The notes under the pieces were generated by a model, which made no database searches, was not told the origin of the DNA, and saw only the letters and a list, made by a program, of their open reading frames with translations. Position numbers and translations under genes: made by a program. Source: Scedosporium boydii (lineage: Eukaryota > Ascomycota > Sordariomycetes > Microascales > Microascaceae). Taken from it: DNA of 56,940 bases. Shown here piece by piece: positions 1 to 12,970 of this stretch (positions within the stretch are counted from its first letter, which is position 1; each line of letters starts with the position of its first letter). The stretch lies in NCBI GenBank assembly GCA_002221725.1, contig NJFT01000249.1, positions 1-56,940 on the forward strand, in the 5' to 3' direction.

Positions 1-210
1 GTGGATGAAGCTCCCGGGGGCGGAGAGAACCCAGGAGGCTTGGAACATTGGAGATTGGGGTGTATGGGATTTCTCGGTTGGAGGTGCGTACAAGTAGGTA
101 CCGTGCAATGGGTTATGGTTGCAAAATGGCAGTAGAGTTGTTGTGTTGCGATGGAATTGTAGGGATTCTGTGCGATCGAGGACAGTGTCGCAAAGGTGTA
201 CTTGGTTCTT

Positions 211-221
211 GTACGAAGTAC
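211..221. repeat. TAC-GAA-GTA inverted repeat, simple copy
   Basis: The sequence is gtacgaagtac: arms GTAC/GTAC around a GAA centre. It is a typical single copy of the family that recurs throughout the non-coding DNA of this window. Confidence 0.8.
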
Positions 222-1358
222 ACTCCTCAGTGGTGATACGGTGCTGGCTACTGTAGGATGCCGTTTAAAGTAGTCGAGTCGGACCCGAACCCAGGCAGCG
301 ACTAGGCATGTGCGAAGTAATAGTTCAGGACGCGAAAGGGAGGGGAGGGAAGGCGGGGAGATGTGCAAGGTAGGGCTCAAGCGTTGTGCGGAATGGGCTA
401 GATTCGAGCGATCTCTGATTACTTGGATCAGTTAACCCCGTTGATGAGAGGATGAGGTTGTGAGAGCCAGCTCGGAGACATATGCTGTTTGGCAGGTTCA
501 AATGCTGTAGATGGATTCGGCAAACGAAGCGTTTCCTGTCATCCCATCATCGGTACTTCGAGAGAAAGCCTGTTGAACGCGAGACGATCCGAGGCTGGCA
601 GAGAGAGTAAAGCGGTATGCGTACCCTCGTATCGAAGCGAAGAGAAAGAGAATGCAAAGGAAGAGTAAGACAGAAGGAGGAAGAAAAGGAAATGAATGAA
701 TGATGAGAAAGGCTGGTGATTATACCCAAGCGGGACAGGGCGGAAATACCAAGTTACGAAGGATTGCTACCGGCGACGGGGTGGAAGAGAGTCGGGGTAA
801 CAGTCGTTCCAGACATTCGGGGGGTGGTATCTATCATGTGTAGCCGACTACAATGGACTTGACAAAAGCTGAAAGACGGGACAGCGCCCATGTCTCCTCG
901 GGACCTTGCACGCTGTGTCGAGGGCGTTCAAAAAGAAAGAAAAAAAAAACTTATACCGAGGCCAGAAATGCTCCTTGTTCCAGACGTTTTGCTATGGTTG
1001 CCATTCGCCGGGTATATCCTGGGGGCTTTTAACAACAGGTTTGCTCGCACGAAGGGTCTGAGACGAGGCAATGATACGAATACCGAATACTTAAAATCGA
1101 TTCTCGAGCATCGTGTTCCATATGAGCAGGCTTGTCAGCAGTCGGAGAAGATGCCAAGGTCGAAGGCCATATAATATCGCCAACAATCCAGTTCCAAAGA
1201 GTATCATATGTCGATGGTCATTCGAATCGGCCAGAGAACGAAATGAGGCATCTGAAACTTTGGATCTCTTTGAGGTACGCAAGCTTATGAATCCATTCGT
1301 CGTCCATCCCGATCGCCCTTGCTCTGGGGGATGCAGGGTTGACTGGAAGGAGGGCACG

Positions 1359-1376
1359 GTACGAAGTACTTCGTAC
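1359..1376. repeat. Compound palindrome of two TAC-GAA-GTA units
   Basis: The sequence gtacgaagtacttcgtac is a perfect 18-base palindrome. It is made of one unit in GAA orientation and one in TTC orientation that share the middle GTAC. This head-to-head form shows that units can fuse in opposite orientations. Confidence 0.85.
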
Positions 1377-1768
1377 GACAGGGTCGCAGGGGGTGTGTGG
1401 TAAATTCCGGTGGTGTGTACAACCGCGATACGAGTTGATGAGTACAAGCGGGGGGGCATATGCAACACGACCAGGGAGGAAGAGAAGTGGAGCACGGACA
1501 TCCCTTTGGACATGTATTTCTGACAGGATCCCTTGACTGTGCTTTCTGCTTTCTGCCGACCACCAGAACGGGCATCGTCATGAAGTACTCTCTTGAGTGG
1601 ATGTACAACGTTATCCCACCCAAGATATGCATCGAAACATGGAGATACGGGCGTCCAAGGCCACGGTGTGACCGGTGAATTGAAGTCCCTTGAGCGGCAG
1701 GAGGTACTTCATCGAGAAAGCCAATTAGCTCTTGCCGAGCGAAGGTCTCGTGTCGTCATAGGTCATCT

Positions 1769-1786
1769 GTACGAAGTACGAAGTAC
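1769..1786. repeat. Tandem pair of TAC-GAA-GTA units, 7-base period
   Basis: The sequence gtacgaagtacgaagtac is two GTACGAA heptamers followed by GTAC, so neighbouring units share the GTAC arm. It is a head-to-tail counterpart of the palindrome at 1359; similar partial tandems occur at 27162 and 34900. Confidence 0.85.
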
Positions 1787-2912
1787 TCCACTCCGCACCC
1801 TTCATGCCTTCTCTTTTCTCGCTCAAGCAATCATGCCCATGCTTGTACACTAGTTTATTTCGTTGACTTGGAGGTACGGAAACGAGCTTGATTTCCCCAG
1901 GCCCCACGTACCGAAACCCATCAACTTACTTCGTACTTGTTAAATGTGGGCACCCCTGCGGGCGGTGCTCAAATATTCCCCATCTGTGTGTTTTCCTCGG
2001 TGGGACGGCAAAGGTAGCTGATTTGATGACAGCCGACGACGATAGAGTCAAAGAGTACAACTGCGACCATCAAGGAAGGCAGCACACGCGTCTTCCCTGT
2101 TGTGTATCGCCATGCTGACAACTCCAGGCCAGGCAATCGAGGTATCAGATCCCTAAGGAGGAAAGACAACCCCAGACGCCCTGGAGGCACATCTAAAATA
2201 GCATGCTCAAGGATAAACAGAAACAAAAATGGCTGTCGGAAATCGCGCTCCGTCTCTTGTCCCCTGGTTATGCGTAAGAGCAAGGAGAAAAGTCCCGTCG
2301 GTTTGTCAAGTTCAAGTTCACATGAGCCCCCAGCACGGTTCGTTTTCTCTGAACCCCGAGCCTCGAATGGGCCATAGTACATCTTAGTTTCTCGAGCATA
2401 AATCCCCCTAGCGATTTCCAAGATCAAGGGTGCGAGCGGGGTAATGCTACGATGGATGACAAAGGACGACAAAGGACGAAGTAGATGGAGCACGGATACT
2501 CTACTGGTCGTCTATCAAGAAAAGCCAATGCGCGTGAGGACCCTGCTTTTTCTTTTTTTTTTCTTATTTGAGTTGACTTCTGGTTCTATTCCGAACCCAG
2601 AAAGAAGAGAGGGTCTGGGAAATGTCTTTGCTCTTCGATCAAAGAATGCAATCAGGTTGTGTGGCGAGTGAGCGTACCAAGTAGGCCAAGGCACGGACTG
2701 TTCTGTTCCCGTCCCAGGCTCCTACCCAGACCAAAGTGATAGGATTGATGGAAGGAGGGGGCGTAGATGGGGTTCTAAGTAGTGGTGTGGACGCAGTAAG
2801 TAGGACAGCATGGGGTCACAGGATGAGATGGCACTTACTCCGTATTGACAATACGGGAAGCGGACTTGTAGATGTTCTGTACTCATAGAAGCAATACCGG
2901 CCGGATGACGCC

Positions 2913-2923
2913 GTACGAAGTAC
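2913..2923. repeat. TAC-GAA-GTA inverted repeat
   Basis: A single gtacgaagtac copy with fully complementary GTAC arms. A TACTCCGTA variant lies about 75 bases upstream (2836-2844). Confidence 0.8.
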
Positions 2924-3634
2924 GATCTTTGACAGTTTGAGCATTCGTGAAATTACAGTGTAGCATTAATACTTCCTTTTTCAACCTCTCCGCATACTAC
3001 GTACATTACTCAGATGAACTAGTAACATCGATTCCTCTTAGCTTGTATCCCAGGGAGTGGAACCGCCAATTCTAACCACAGTTGCAGTTTTGAGTCATCC
3101 TGATAACGTATTCGATTCATCATCGACGATTTGATTGATATCTTATCCGTCATTCCTATGACACTGTATTGGGCGTACCTCACTGTTACTAAATCCATTC
3201 AATCCCAAGTACTCCGTACATGCAGAGCGAGCTTCATCCGGGCAAGCCGGTGAGGTGATCTTCGACCATCTTCTCAGCGGCCGAATCACGTCAGTAACAA
3301 GAACCGTCTCTCTGAGACCAAGTCGTCAAATCCCAGTAGCCTAGAACGTTCTTTTCCAGAGATTCATTGGGCACGCCCCTCATAATCTCGCATCGATTTC
3401 ACCCGGCTGAGAATGATGCTCTGTCCAGCTTTTTTTTCTTTCTTTTCTTGTCGGCTTATTTGCTTCGTATCCGTAGTGATTGGTCTCGTCTCGGCCTTCG
3501 CGTCGCGCTCGCCTCGTCTTTTTGACTATTTTGGTCATTATTATCTGCCTTCCATATCCGGCCTGGTTAAGGAGCAGGCTTTATTAAACGATCCCCCTCC
3601 TTTTGACTACTTTCTACTATATATAACCACGGAT

Positions 3635-3817
3635 ATGGCGGATGAGATTAAGCCGGTCCAACCGGTGTCACTTTCTGGTAAATTCCCGTCAGCTCGGGTA
3701 GACCACCTCATACCTGTGCCGCTTTTGGTCGAGAGGCCTTCTCCACAAGAAATGCAAACCCTTATTAACGAGAAGGAAAAAGAGTGGTGGGGGGTGGAGA
3801 AGGGAAGGGGGCCGTAA
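3635..3817 (+). CDS. Doubtful small hypothetical protein (60 aa)
   Basis: This 60-codon frame starts MADEIKPVQP and ends EKGRGP before TAA. It is rich in Pro, Glu and Lys (VERPSPQEM, NEKEKEWW), which reads more like protein than neighbouring chance frames. The same frame is open upstream to an ATG at 3413, but that part begins in a pyrimidine run and has a hydrophobic, low-quality composition. A TATATATAA element at 3618-3626 lies only 9 bases before the ATG, too close to act as its TATA box. I recognise no family. It could be one exon of an unrecognised gene, a remnant, or chance. Confidence 0.2.
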   Translation: MADEIKPVQPVSLSGKFPSARVDHLIPVPLLVERPSPQEMQTLINEKEKEWWGVEKGRGP

Positions 3818-5533
3818 ATATTCTCGGGATCCAGGAAACTCTTGGTATTCTCTCTTGGATGGCTAAGAGCCTCAAGTCAGGATTTCTCTCTGCTAGATGT
3901 CCCTAGCCAGAGACTGAGACCAGAAATCAAATGAGCCATTGATCCCCACATTGAGAACCGTGCACTATCAACGCAACTATTCACAGCAGAGTTACACACG
4001 TCCTGGCCCCCTCACCCCCAGGTAATATTTGCTTTTACTCATAATAGTGGTATTGCGGCAAGCCAGCCGTCAGGGGGGGCCATTTAGGCTTTCCGCGCCC
4101 CGTGGAATGCAGCATCGAGCACATGTACGAAGTAGCAGTAGTATAAGTGGCGTATCTGGCATTCTGCATCGCAACACACAGAAAAAACAAAAGAAATAAT
4201 ATCCTCGGAACCATGTGGGAAACTCCCCCCTTCCCCGCTAGCGTCAGTGAAGCGCTGCCGTCTCCACCCATTCTGGGACCCATGGATGGAAAGGTGGGTG
4301 TGGAGAGGGAAGAGGATAAGGACAAGGGTCATTGACTAAGTCCAAAAAAGCTTGGCATGTTTTGCAGGGCGAGGATCGTCGCTCATCATCCCAACGATCA
4401 TGTGAGACCACGACGCTAGTCGGCACCCTTCCTCTCCATCTCCAGTTTCGTGTGAACTCAAGGGCGGCAAGAACGGGCGTCCTGCTTCGTGGCCATGCTG
4501 TGCTGCACAAAAGCATACTGATACTTTGTATCACGATTAGGGCCAAACTCCATTCGTTCTCAATCACTGCGCCTCGGGCGGAATGACATTTCCGGAGGTG
4601 AGAGGAGAGGGGTGCCCGAGGCGCTGGATTTGCGCGACGACTGGACGTGAGAGGAGGGTACAAGAGCAGTGCACCCGGCACACCACATCCGCGAATTGCT
4701 GTATACTCAGTAGTGCTACTTATTTCGGTTGGTTTAACTGCCAATCCACTTCCACGAAACTCTAGTACAGATAATCGACGATGGCGGTACGCTTTAGTGT
4801 ATCGGGAGGATCATAAAGCTGTCCAGTAAGGAAGCCAAGTGGGTGCGGGTCACGACTTGCGAGCTTCCTCCAGTGCCACACAGCGGAGGCAGGTCGCCTT
4901 CACTTTGGGGGAGGTGGTAGGTGCAGAGCGGGAGTCGATCACCACCCCCAGAATTTAGCTCAAGGTGGGTGGTGGTTTTGCGCGGGACTGGACGGTCGCA
5001 GTGTGCTCGCTCGTGCGACAAGGACAGGGGGTTTTCAACCTCCTGCGCGAGACCCAGGGATAAGGATACCCGCTAGATTTATGTATGCTCAACATAGAGG
5101 AGGGATGGTGGGGAACGGAAGGGTAGGGTTGTCCAGGAGTATGGAGTCGACTCTGGAATGGATGGACGACCGCGCACACTACCTCCGAAAAAAGATGGTT
5201 GGGTGGAGGGCATTGGCGACCAACTGGAACTCTCAACTTTAGCGGTCGAGGCAGCTCAAAAGGTTGCCTAACAATATGGAAGCAAGGGCCAGGGTGGGTA
5301 GCATTGATTCCATCCCATCGAATCGATATTCAATTATCCGGCACAAAGGTATCTCAGCACTACTCCGAAGTTACAAGCCCAAGTTGAAGAACTACCTTTG
5401 TGTATATGTACTTTGTACTGGGCAAGACTAGGTGCGCTAGTGACACCCCAGCCAGGCTCGGGGACTCTTTCCCCAGACATTCAGATATGCTTGCCCACGA
5501 GAAGGAGATCTCCGCGACCCCTCAAAAGACCAA

Positions 5534-5549
5534 GTGTACCGAGGTACAC
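5534..5549. repeat. GA-centred inverted repeat, 7-base arms
   Basis: The sequence is gtgtaccgaggtacac: arms GTGTACC and GGTACAC are exact reverse complements around a GA centre. It resembles the longer example at 35701 and shares the GTAC arm of the main repeat family. Confidence 0.75.
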
Positions 5550-8500
5550 AACACGAGGGACTCGCCATTGATGCAAGTGAAACCCGTTCAAGAGCACGCC
5601 GAGGACCCTTCCCATCGCACGGGCGTTTTTTACAAAGTCATCGGTGCTAGAGACATATGCCAGGGGAACTAGAAAGGGTCAGAGCTCCGCTCTCAACTTC
5701 GCAGAGTCTCGAGGTACAAAAGTTAAACCTGTGTGACGAACCTGAAGTATTATCCGAGATTTCTGATATACTTATTACAGACCGGATCCTTGTTGCGCGT
5801 TACGCCATTCATGGAATGGGCTCAAATCAGCGAGGGCAACCGAGCACGTGTTGATCATTGCCCAAATCGAAAGTTGAAACGGTAGAGTTGACTGAATACA
5901 AGCGAGTACTTCATGCTCACGTCCGGAGTATACAGTGGCTCGCTGTGGGAAAAGAAAGTGTAAATGCCTACAGTTACCGTTACTTCGTACCACTTCGTCC
6001 GAGTACAACAGATGTAACACGGGCTGCGATCTCAAGCTGTCATTCTCAAACTCGTGGGGTCTCTGCACTCTCTGGATAATAAAAGTGGCAGTGTCATCGG
6101 CACGCGGCACACCATCACCATTGTTGATGTGAACATCGTCAAAAGGGACCCAAAAGATTACAGGAGATCAGAGACGTGATTGATAACGGCCGCCAAAATA
6201 GACCGCCCGGTAGTCCGAAAGCTCCTCTTGAAATCTTCGGATGATGGCCTGCGTCGGCCGCAGACGCATGGTAACTCGTGGTATCCACAAAGGATTCACT
6301 TCGCCACTGGCCCCGTGGCAGAACGGCATCGATGATGCTTAACTCTTCTATACTTTTATGGCTTTTTTCTGTGTATGGCGTATGTGTCTGTGCTAGTGCC
6401 GTTGGCATCCGTTTTAAACTCTCTTTAGATTTCAGGATGCTGCGGGGGTGTACGGATCGCGCAACAGCATCTGCAAGGCTGTCGGGGTCGGTCGCAGGAC
6501 GGATATCGCTTTGGCCACCATGTAACACGAGAAACGACCTTTCTGTTTTCACTTCCAAACGCCGGCATCCTCTTCTTCAAGATGTCTTTCTTTTCTTTTT
6601 CTTGTCGAAAACTTCTAGGTGCAGGCGCAGGGTGGGGTGGATGTACAAAGGGTTCAATTCTCTTGATATTGTGTCTTGGGGAACGACGGCTTGGGAGAGA
6701 AGGCGACCCACAACTTTCCAGCATCCGATCGGTTGCATCAACAATGAATTGATGCCCGTCTTGATTAAACGCTTAGTAGTCCACTCGGCACACCCAGCAG
6801 GCTCTTCGATCCATTCCCGGGTTTCGATCAACGAGGTTTATTAAATTCACTTTTATAGTCTATAGTGGGCTAGCGGATCTCCATCTGTCTGGCTGTAAAT
6901 AGACTGGAATCGAGTCGAGGCGGGCCGATGGTGTGCTCCATTGTTCTCTTTTCGAAATTGCAATCGATACCTCTTAGCTGGCAATACGCATACAATGAGA
7001 TGGTAGCGGTTTCTTTCAAATGCTCAACCGGATCCGCGTCACTCTTACATCGTACTCTTTCCCTCTTAATACAGGCCATGCTTTGCAAGATCGCAAAAGA
7101 TACTGCTTTTGTTCCTTTCTTCCGCCCTCAAGATCTTGGCCTGACTCTATTAGACTGACCCTCGAATAACGCACGTACTGAGGCTGTATCAGTTGTCCTA
7201 GACAACTGAATACCTCCTTCGTAAGTATCAATGTTTGCAAGTGTCATCTTAGAATGCACGACTTGACGGATATGGTCGGAGAAAATAAAAGCAAGTATGG
7301 GAGTCGAGCCCTTCCATGTTCTGTCCTACGTACATATACGGATGATGTGACGGATGGGTCCCCTTGGATAATATGCAGCTGCGTGCCATTCTCATGACTG
7401 ATGAGGGAAGATATCCTTCGTTCATGAGGGACCATTGCGCCGTCTAGCCTTTTCTTACCTTTCTTAATCAAGCCCACTCCCGCGACTTTCACCGTCGAGA
7501 AAGCTGCGTAGTCTTACTTCGTACAATTGTACCCAGGAGATCGGAGATCGTGGAAGAGTTCGTATGCGTACTTGCATCAAAAGTCAAGTTCCGTAGCTCC
7601 AAAAACGGGGATCAAGTGACCGTGATTCTGGGAGACTTGGCTTGACCAAGGTCTCAGTAATGCAGATTGAATGCTACCCTGCAAATGGAAAGCCATCCAC
7701 AGCGCCGACCAATCCCTTTCATCCTGGGGGAACCCCGCTTGCGATTGGACGGCGCGAAGATGCCGAACTTATCAGACTTTCCCAAGGCCCATCCAGGAAT
7801 GGGATCTCTCAACTCATACCCTTGTTGAGCCCACATGCTGGTGAGATTGGTGACGCCGACCCTAGTGGATTTCCTCATGCTGATAGAATGCGCCACAATC
7901 TATGGGTCCCGCCCTGCTCTTGGTTGCAGAATCGACATGCATCAGCCGAGTCATCTGTTCCTTCTGGTCGCTTGCAACCTGCATACGGAGGAGACGGTGA
8001 CGGGATAAGCAACCCCCCATGTAGTTTAGTTCTTTTCTCTCTCGCTCCCTCTTTTCTTTTTTCGGCGTTTCGAGAGATAAAACCTACTGGGCGCCTCAAA
8101 GTACCGAAAGGAGTCGACGCGTGCAGGAAGAAGGCTCATGATGTTGCGGGCGCACTTGCGAATGAGACCTGAATGCCTCGATAGACAACGGTACCGTAAG
8201 CCAACCAAAAACCTCGAAAATTGGATCTTTCCCTCGAGAAAGACGCGAAGCGGACACTAAAGCCTTTTCTGTAAAAGAAAGTGGATTCTTCCTCTGTCGC
8301 GCCAAGAATACACGAATATCTATCAAGTACCAAGTATTAATCGTGGGGAGTTTTCCGCTAAGTCCACACCGCAGCTCGAACCGAACCGATGCAGCATCAT
8401 CCAAAGGCGGTTGCTCGTTCGAATCAACCATGGTTTTGTTATACCTTGTTTCCGTTTCAGTTTCCTTTACTGCGAGAGAAGGGGGACAGGGACACGCCCC

Positions 8501-9325
8501 CTGCAGTTCAGCTCTTCACAGTTTATGTGTCCTCTTAAAAACGGGCGGTGGAGATATAGCTGCACTCCCGGTGTGCTTTCACGATGGTGGAGCATGTCGC
8601 CAAAACAGTAAGGTAGGACGACGGAGCTGCAGGTAGCTGGAATCGGACTATTCCGCGATCCATGAATGGTGAGAAGGCAGAATCGGCTAGTCCTCTGACA
8701 AGGGTTAGTTTTGCGCGCTTTCTTCCTGCCTCTCCCTTTCTTGGATTGACTATGAGGTCTACTTGTTGTATAGAACGAAGTAGTATTGCCAGCATCAGAT
8801 GATTCTCGGTGTGAATGCGAGTGATCGGTAGTGTGCTCTTTACAAAGCACTAAAAGTAGAACGAGACGAGAAATGATAGCTGCGGAGAGAAGAACCACTT
8901 TGAAGCACGTAAACTCGCGTTACCCGCGTTTCTATCCTTGGCAAGTACATGTTACGTACAAAGTACTGACAGGCATCACCAATCCGGGTTCTCTTGGGAT
9001 GGGCACAGCCTGCTGTCGACGAACGACGAAACGCCAAAGACTGCGTTGATCTCACCCGCCGCACCTGTCCTGTTCCATGCCCGTCGTGGCCAGCCCAGTG
9101 GGCCGCATGCAGCAAGATATCCCATCCCACACATAGATCTGGCTATCTGGATCATACATTTGTCTTTCATGATTGGCCTGGAAGCAGCATGGGTGTTGGA
9201 ACATCTGTCCGAAGAGGTGCTAAAGTCCGCCCCAGAAGCCAAGCTACGGCTGGCGGTAACTTGACGGGCATTTCTACTTCGCACTTCGCAGGCCCGACTG
9301 TAGCGGGCTTCGCAAACTTATCTCT

Positions 9326-9345
9326 ATTGACATTGACATTGACAT
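9326..9345. repeat. Hexamer microsatellite (attgac)n
   Basis: Slightly more than three tandem copies of attgac. It is a short simple repeat with no visible function. Confidence 0.8.
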
Positions 9346-11178
9346 ACAGACCACGCTAAGCGTGGGAATCTTTGCCCCTCGCGGTATGGCGTCGAACATC
9401 CAGTAGTGTGCGTGACCGAACGTGGTGGCTTGAGACAAACTGAGGACCAGTTTAACTGGCGGCGACAGGGGACGCTAATTCCAGGGTTTGAACAACAGGA
9501 GAAACATCTCCTGTGCAGTACTTCGTATGAACGATCGAGTTGAAGCTTACCTACGCTTTCGGTTTGACATTCATGACGTGTGGCTAACCACATAGGGCGA
9601 GCACGGATCAGATGGCATCCAAGACAAGTCAGACAAAAACATCATGTTAAGGACAAGGCTGTGTGAACGAGTTCAATGAAAAATCGGGGGCGGAATACGG
9701 AGTACGAATCCTCGCCTCATCCTACATGCAATAAGACATGCAGAAGACCTCTTTGAAATGGAGCTTCGGCCTCGAAGTTGGCGAATAAGAGCATCCCTCG
9801 GGCCGTTTCCCCCCTCTAATCTAAGCTTCTGGTCATTTACGAAGGACGTACACCAAAGACGATCAGAGGCTGTTTTCGACACTCTCACAAGGTGTTATTG
9901 GGATATTCAGTCAATTCTCAGCATCAGTGTGGAAACTAACTTGGAGCCGTTATTCTTTTGTTGAAGGGGCTGGTCCCTGTAGTTCGTAGGGCGAGGCAGC
10001 CGAGCCTGTCCTTCCTTCGTCCATACCCCAAGCTGCAAGTCATTCAGCTGCCATGTACTCCTCAGATCCCCTCTTCCGCCCCCGTGGCCCTCGGACCAAG
10101 CACCCAACTTGCCAGGCTCGGGATCAAGCCCGCAGCCTTGGATAAGTTTTAAGCTCCGGGAATGACTCAGGGCTTGGAAATCGTTTTAGAATTTTGACCG
10201 ATGAAGAGGGGTGCGGGACGCGAAAGGCGTCCAAAAGATGGAGTGTTGTTCCTTCGGAGGAATCCCACTTGCTTCGACGCGAATTGGGGGTACCGCAGAT
10301 GAATGGTTGCAAAGGAGGAGAGAGAATCAATATGCCAGTAGAAGCTCATGCCGCTTGCACTTGCAGGAGAGGTGCTGTTGACTGGCAGATGAGAAGGAGG
10401 GGTGGCAAGGGAAGGGGAAAGGGAGGGAGGTCGGGGGGTGCTTGGCGCTGCTGAAGGGTAGAAACTTGGCTGTAATTGGCTGTTTCTGATTCCCAAAATT
10501 TCGAAGACACGAACCCAGCATGCCAGATCCTTCGACCCTCCCGAGTCGGGGGCAGCCCATGATCCCTGTTTCCTTCAAGTTGTGTTCTCGGTTCTTGGCG
10601 AACACCCACACCACCCAGGGAGGCTGGCTGCTGCACTGCACCAGATATCCCGACAGGATGGGGGACGGGGACTTGGGACCCACTCTTGGAGACGTTTCGC
10701 TCATCAATTTGATATTGGAGGTTACGATGAGGCTCTAAAGCCACAAGAAGTTGTCTATTCGTTGATGGCGGCTCTCGGTTCATGGGCTACCTCCTTCTTA
10801 GGAGCTGTTGTGCGATCTTGTCAAGGGATTCCGCCGAGCATGAGCGTTTTCCTTTGGACCTAGTATTGCGATGCCTGTGGACACTCGCCTAAGATATTGG
10901 TAGTGACGAAATTAAGTATATCCCTGATCCTCATCAGTGTGCGCTGAGCTTCTGAACTCCGAGGCCGACTAGCAGTGATGGTGTCCAAATGAGAGCATGT
11001 CCCAGGCTGCGAAGTACCAGGCGCATTCCATCCTCAAGATCGTCATGGCCGATATAACTTCTTTCCCCAAAGTCTCATCCCGCAGGCGAGGCCGGTTTTT
11101 ATCAGGCTCGTTATCATCCCCGGTGCTTGCTATGAATGTGTGAACACGACAACCATCTATTGGACCGTGCTGACGCCT

Positions 11179-11189
11179 CTACTTCGTAG
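11179..11189. repeat. CTAC-TTC-GTAG inverted repeat
   Basis: The copy is ctacttcgtag. The outer pair is C:G instead of the usual G:C of GTAC/GTAC, so both arms differ from the common form but still pair. Confidence 0.75.
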
Positions 11190-12970
11190 TGTCAAGAGAG
11201 TGTTAGTCGCCGACACTTATTCAGGTCGGCGACTCCCCGACGCTGATTATTGTTATCAACATCGCTTGCCCCGAGACACGACTCCTTCACGGATGCCCAC
11301 AAACACGTAATCGAGGCGGTCCGGGCAGGAGGAAGAAGACCCCCCGGGGATCCAGGATCGCACGGATAGCACATCACCGGAACTTGGCAGGTCGTCCACT
11401 CGTCGATCTCCGAGCCGTCACCCTCGCGAAGACGCGACACAACAGCAAAGACACAAACATTGTGAGACGCCGTGTGCCCAAATGCTGTTTTAAGGCGCTC
11501 CCAGGAGTGCTGCATCTTCTGCATCCCTGCATGCCAGCCTTCCTAAACGGTTAAGAGTAGCGGGATGAAGCAATCTGGAAAAAGTCGTCGGCTGAATTGC
11601 GCCGTAGATCATATGATTCAGGCCGACAAGCATTAGCATATCAATGAGCTCTTTCTACTTCCTGCTCCTTCATTGACGAAGCAAATCGGTTACGGGCCAT
11701 CTGTTGCTCAGTGGGGGTTTTTGTCATGACGGTTAAACTCCTCGGGTGACCCATCTACAGTGGCTTTGATGTGGAAGGAGGGAAGATTGACAGCCGTGGA
11801 ACGCGGCGTCGAGTTGGACGGACGGACTCGCAGTTGGTGGGTGGATTCAGGCACGGCTCGGTCGAGCTGGAGGTTAATAAAATCCATCGCATCGGATTTT
11901 CTGCTGCATCGACATCAAATCTGACTGGCTGAGGCGATCGTGAAATCGTTCGAAGGTAGCTTATCAAGCGTATTTAGTTCTCCGAATCCGTCTTGTGTTT
12001 GATGGGCTTTGCGAGGGGCTTTAATAGCAGCGCAGCGTTAACAGAGCCAAACATAAGGGGAAAAAAAAACCATCGTGCCAAAGTCGGATGTCAGTTTCGA
12101 ACCAGCAACTTCTCCCAGCTCCTACCTACCTCAACTTATGCCTGGACATCCCTCGAGATATCACAACTTCAACAGAGAGCCATAACAAGAGTTTTCGGTT
12201 GCAGAATAGAAGGGGAAAAATATCTAGAATAATATAGATAATTTAGCAAAAAAAAGAATTCCCACTTCTCCCTCCCCAAGTCCCAATTCCCCTTCCCCAT
12301 TTCCTCCACGTCTCATGGTTTGACCAGACCGGGTTCCACGCCGGCGCCTTGCGGAAGTAGTTTGTAAGCAGTGCGTCACCTCTCGGCCACTTGAGCTTCC
12401 ATGAGACGGTGAGAATCTAGAGCCAAAATTTCATATATAATACATACATACACAGCGAACAACCAACTTCAGTGAGGAAGGCGTCTTCACCGCTCCGCTG
12501 CTTCCCAAGGCAGCGCCTACACGTGACTTGATTACAGTGCGAATATTACGATGTGGTACAAAGTCATCACACTTAAGTTATATAACTCGACATCTCAGGT
12601 AGTAGGTTATAACCACATTAATATTCTCATGGTGAAGGAAACCTGATATCTATTCTTTTCTCCCTGATTTTCGGATGCGACCCGGCTTTTGTGTGGACTC
12701 TGGCTCGCTAATTCTGGGAGCCTGGATGTGCCCTTTCACAGTGCTGGGCAGACACAATTATCCGTGCCGGCGGCTGATAAGGCCTGATCCCGATAAGCAA
12801 GCGCAAGGACGACTCCAATTCGTCCTCCAAACGCAGGTCCTCCACTACAAATTCTTCTCGCCATCGACGGGGCGCATTTCACATCTCTCAAAAGCTTCAC
12901 GAGGGATCTGTTCGAGAAGACTAGAACGCCAGAAACCAAAGGATCTTTTTACCTAGCACAAGCATCGAAC

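Larger units (their letters stand above)
1..3634. other. Gene-poor region with dispersed short inverted repeats
   Basis: I see no convincing gene here. Open frames on both strands are short, overlap each other and have no recognisable domain or coherent splice structure. Copies of the TACGAAGTA/TACTTCGTA inverted repeat lie at 211, 1359, 1769, 1927 and 2913, and the sister form TACTCCGTA at 2836 and 3210. A pyrimidine run sits at about 3430-3450. No transposase, reverse transcriptase or terminal repeat was recognised. Confidence 0.6.
3818..12970. other. Long gene-poor region upstream of DIS3
   Basis: About 9 kb in which I find no supportable gene, RNA gene or transposon. Full copies of the TACGAAGTA/TACTTCGTA repeat occur at 4126, 5981, 7515, 9519 and 11180. 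TACGGAGTA occurs at 9696, and the decayed forms TACTTTGTA and TACAAAGTA at 5409 and 8957. A GA-centred inverted repeat lies at 5534 and a short tandem repeat at 9326. The last 600 bases contain an AT-rich stretch (about 12430-12450), a CACGTGAC box near 12520 and probably the DIS3 promoter and leader. Confidence 0.55.

Noticed and set aside
3618..3626. TATATATAA as a promoter TATA box for the ORF at 3635
   Set aside because: It lies only 9 bases before the ATG, so transcription would start downstream of the start codon.
6278..6844. 188-codon plus-strand frame with a hydrophobic start
   Set aside because: It opens with a non-ATG codon, contains pyrimidine-run Phe/Leu stretches, and overlaps equally long frames on the minus strand.
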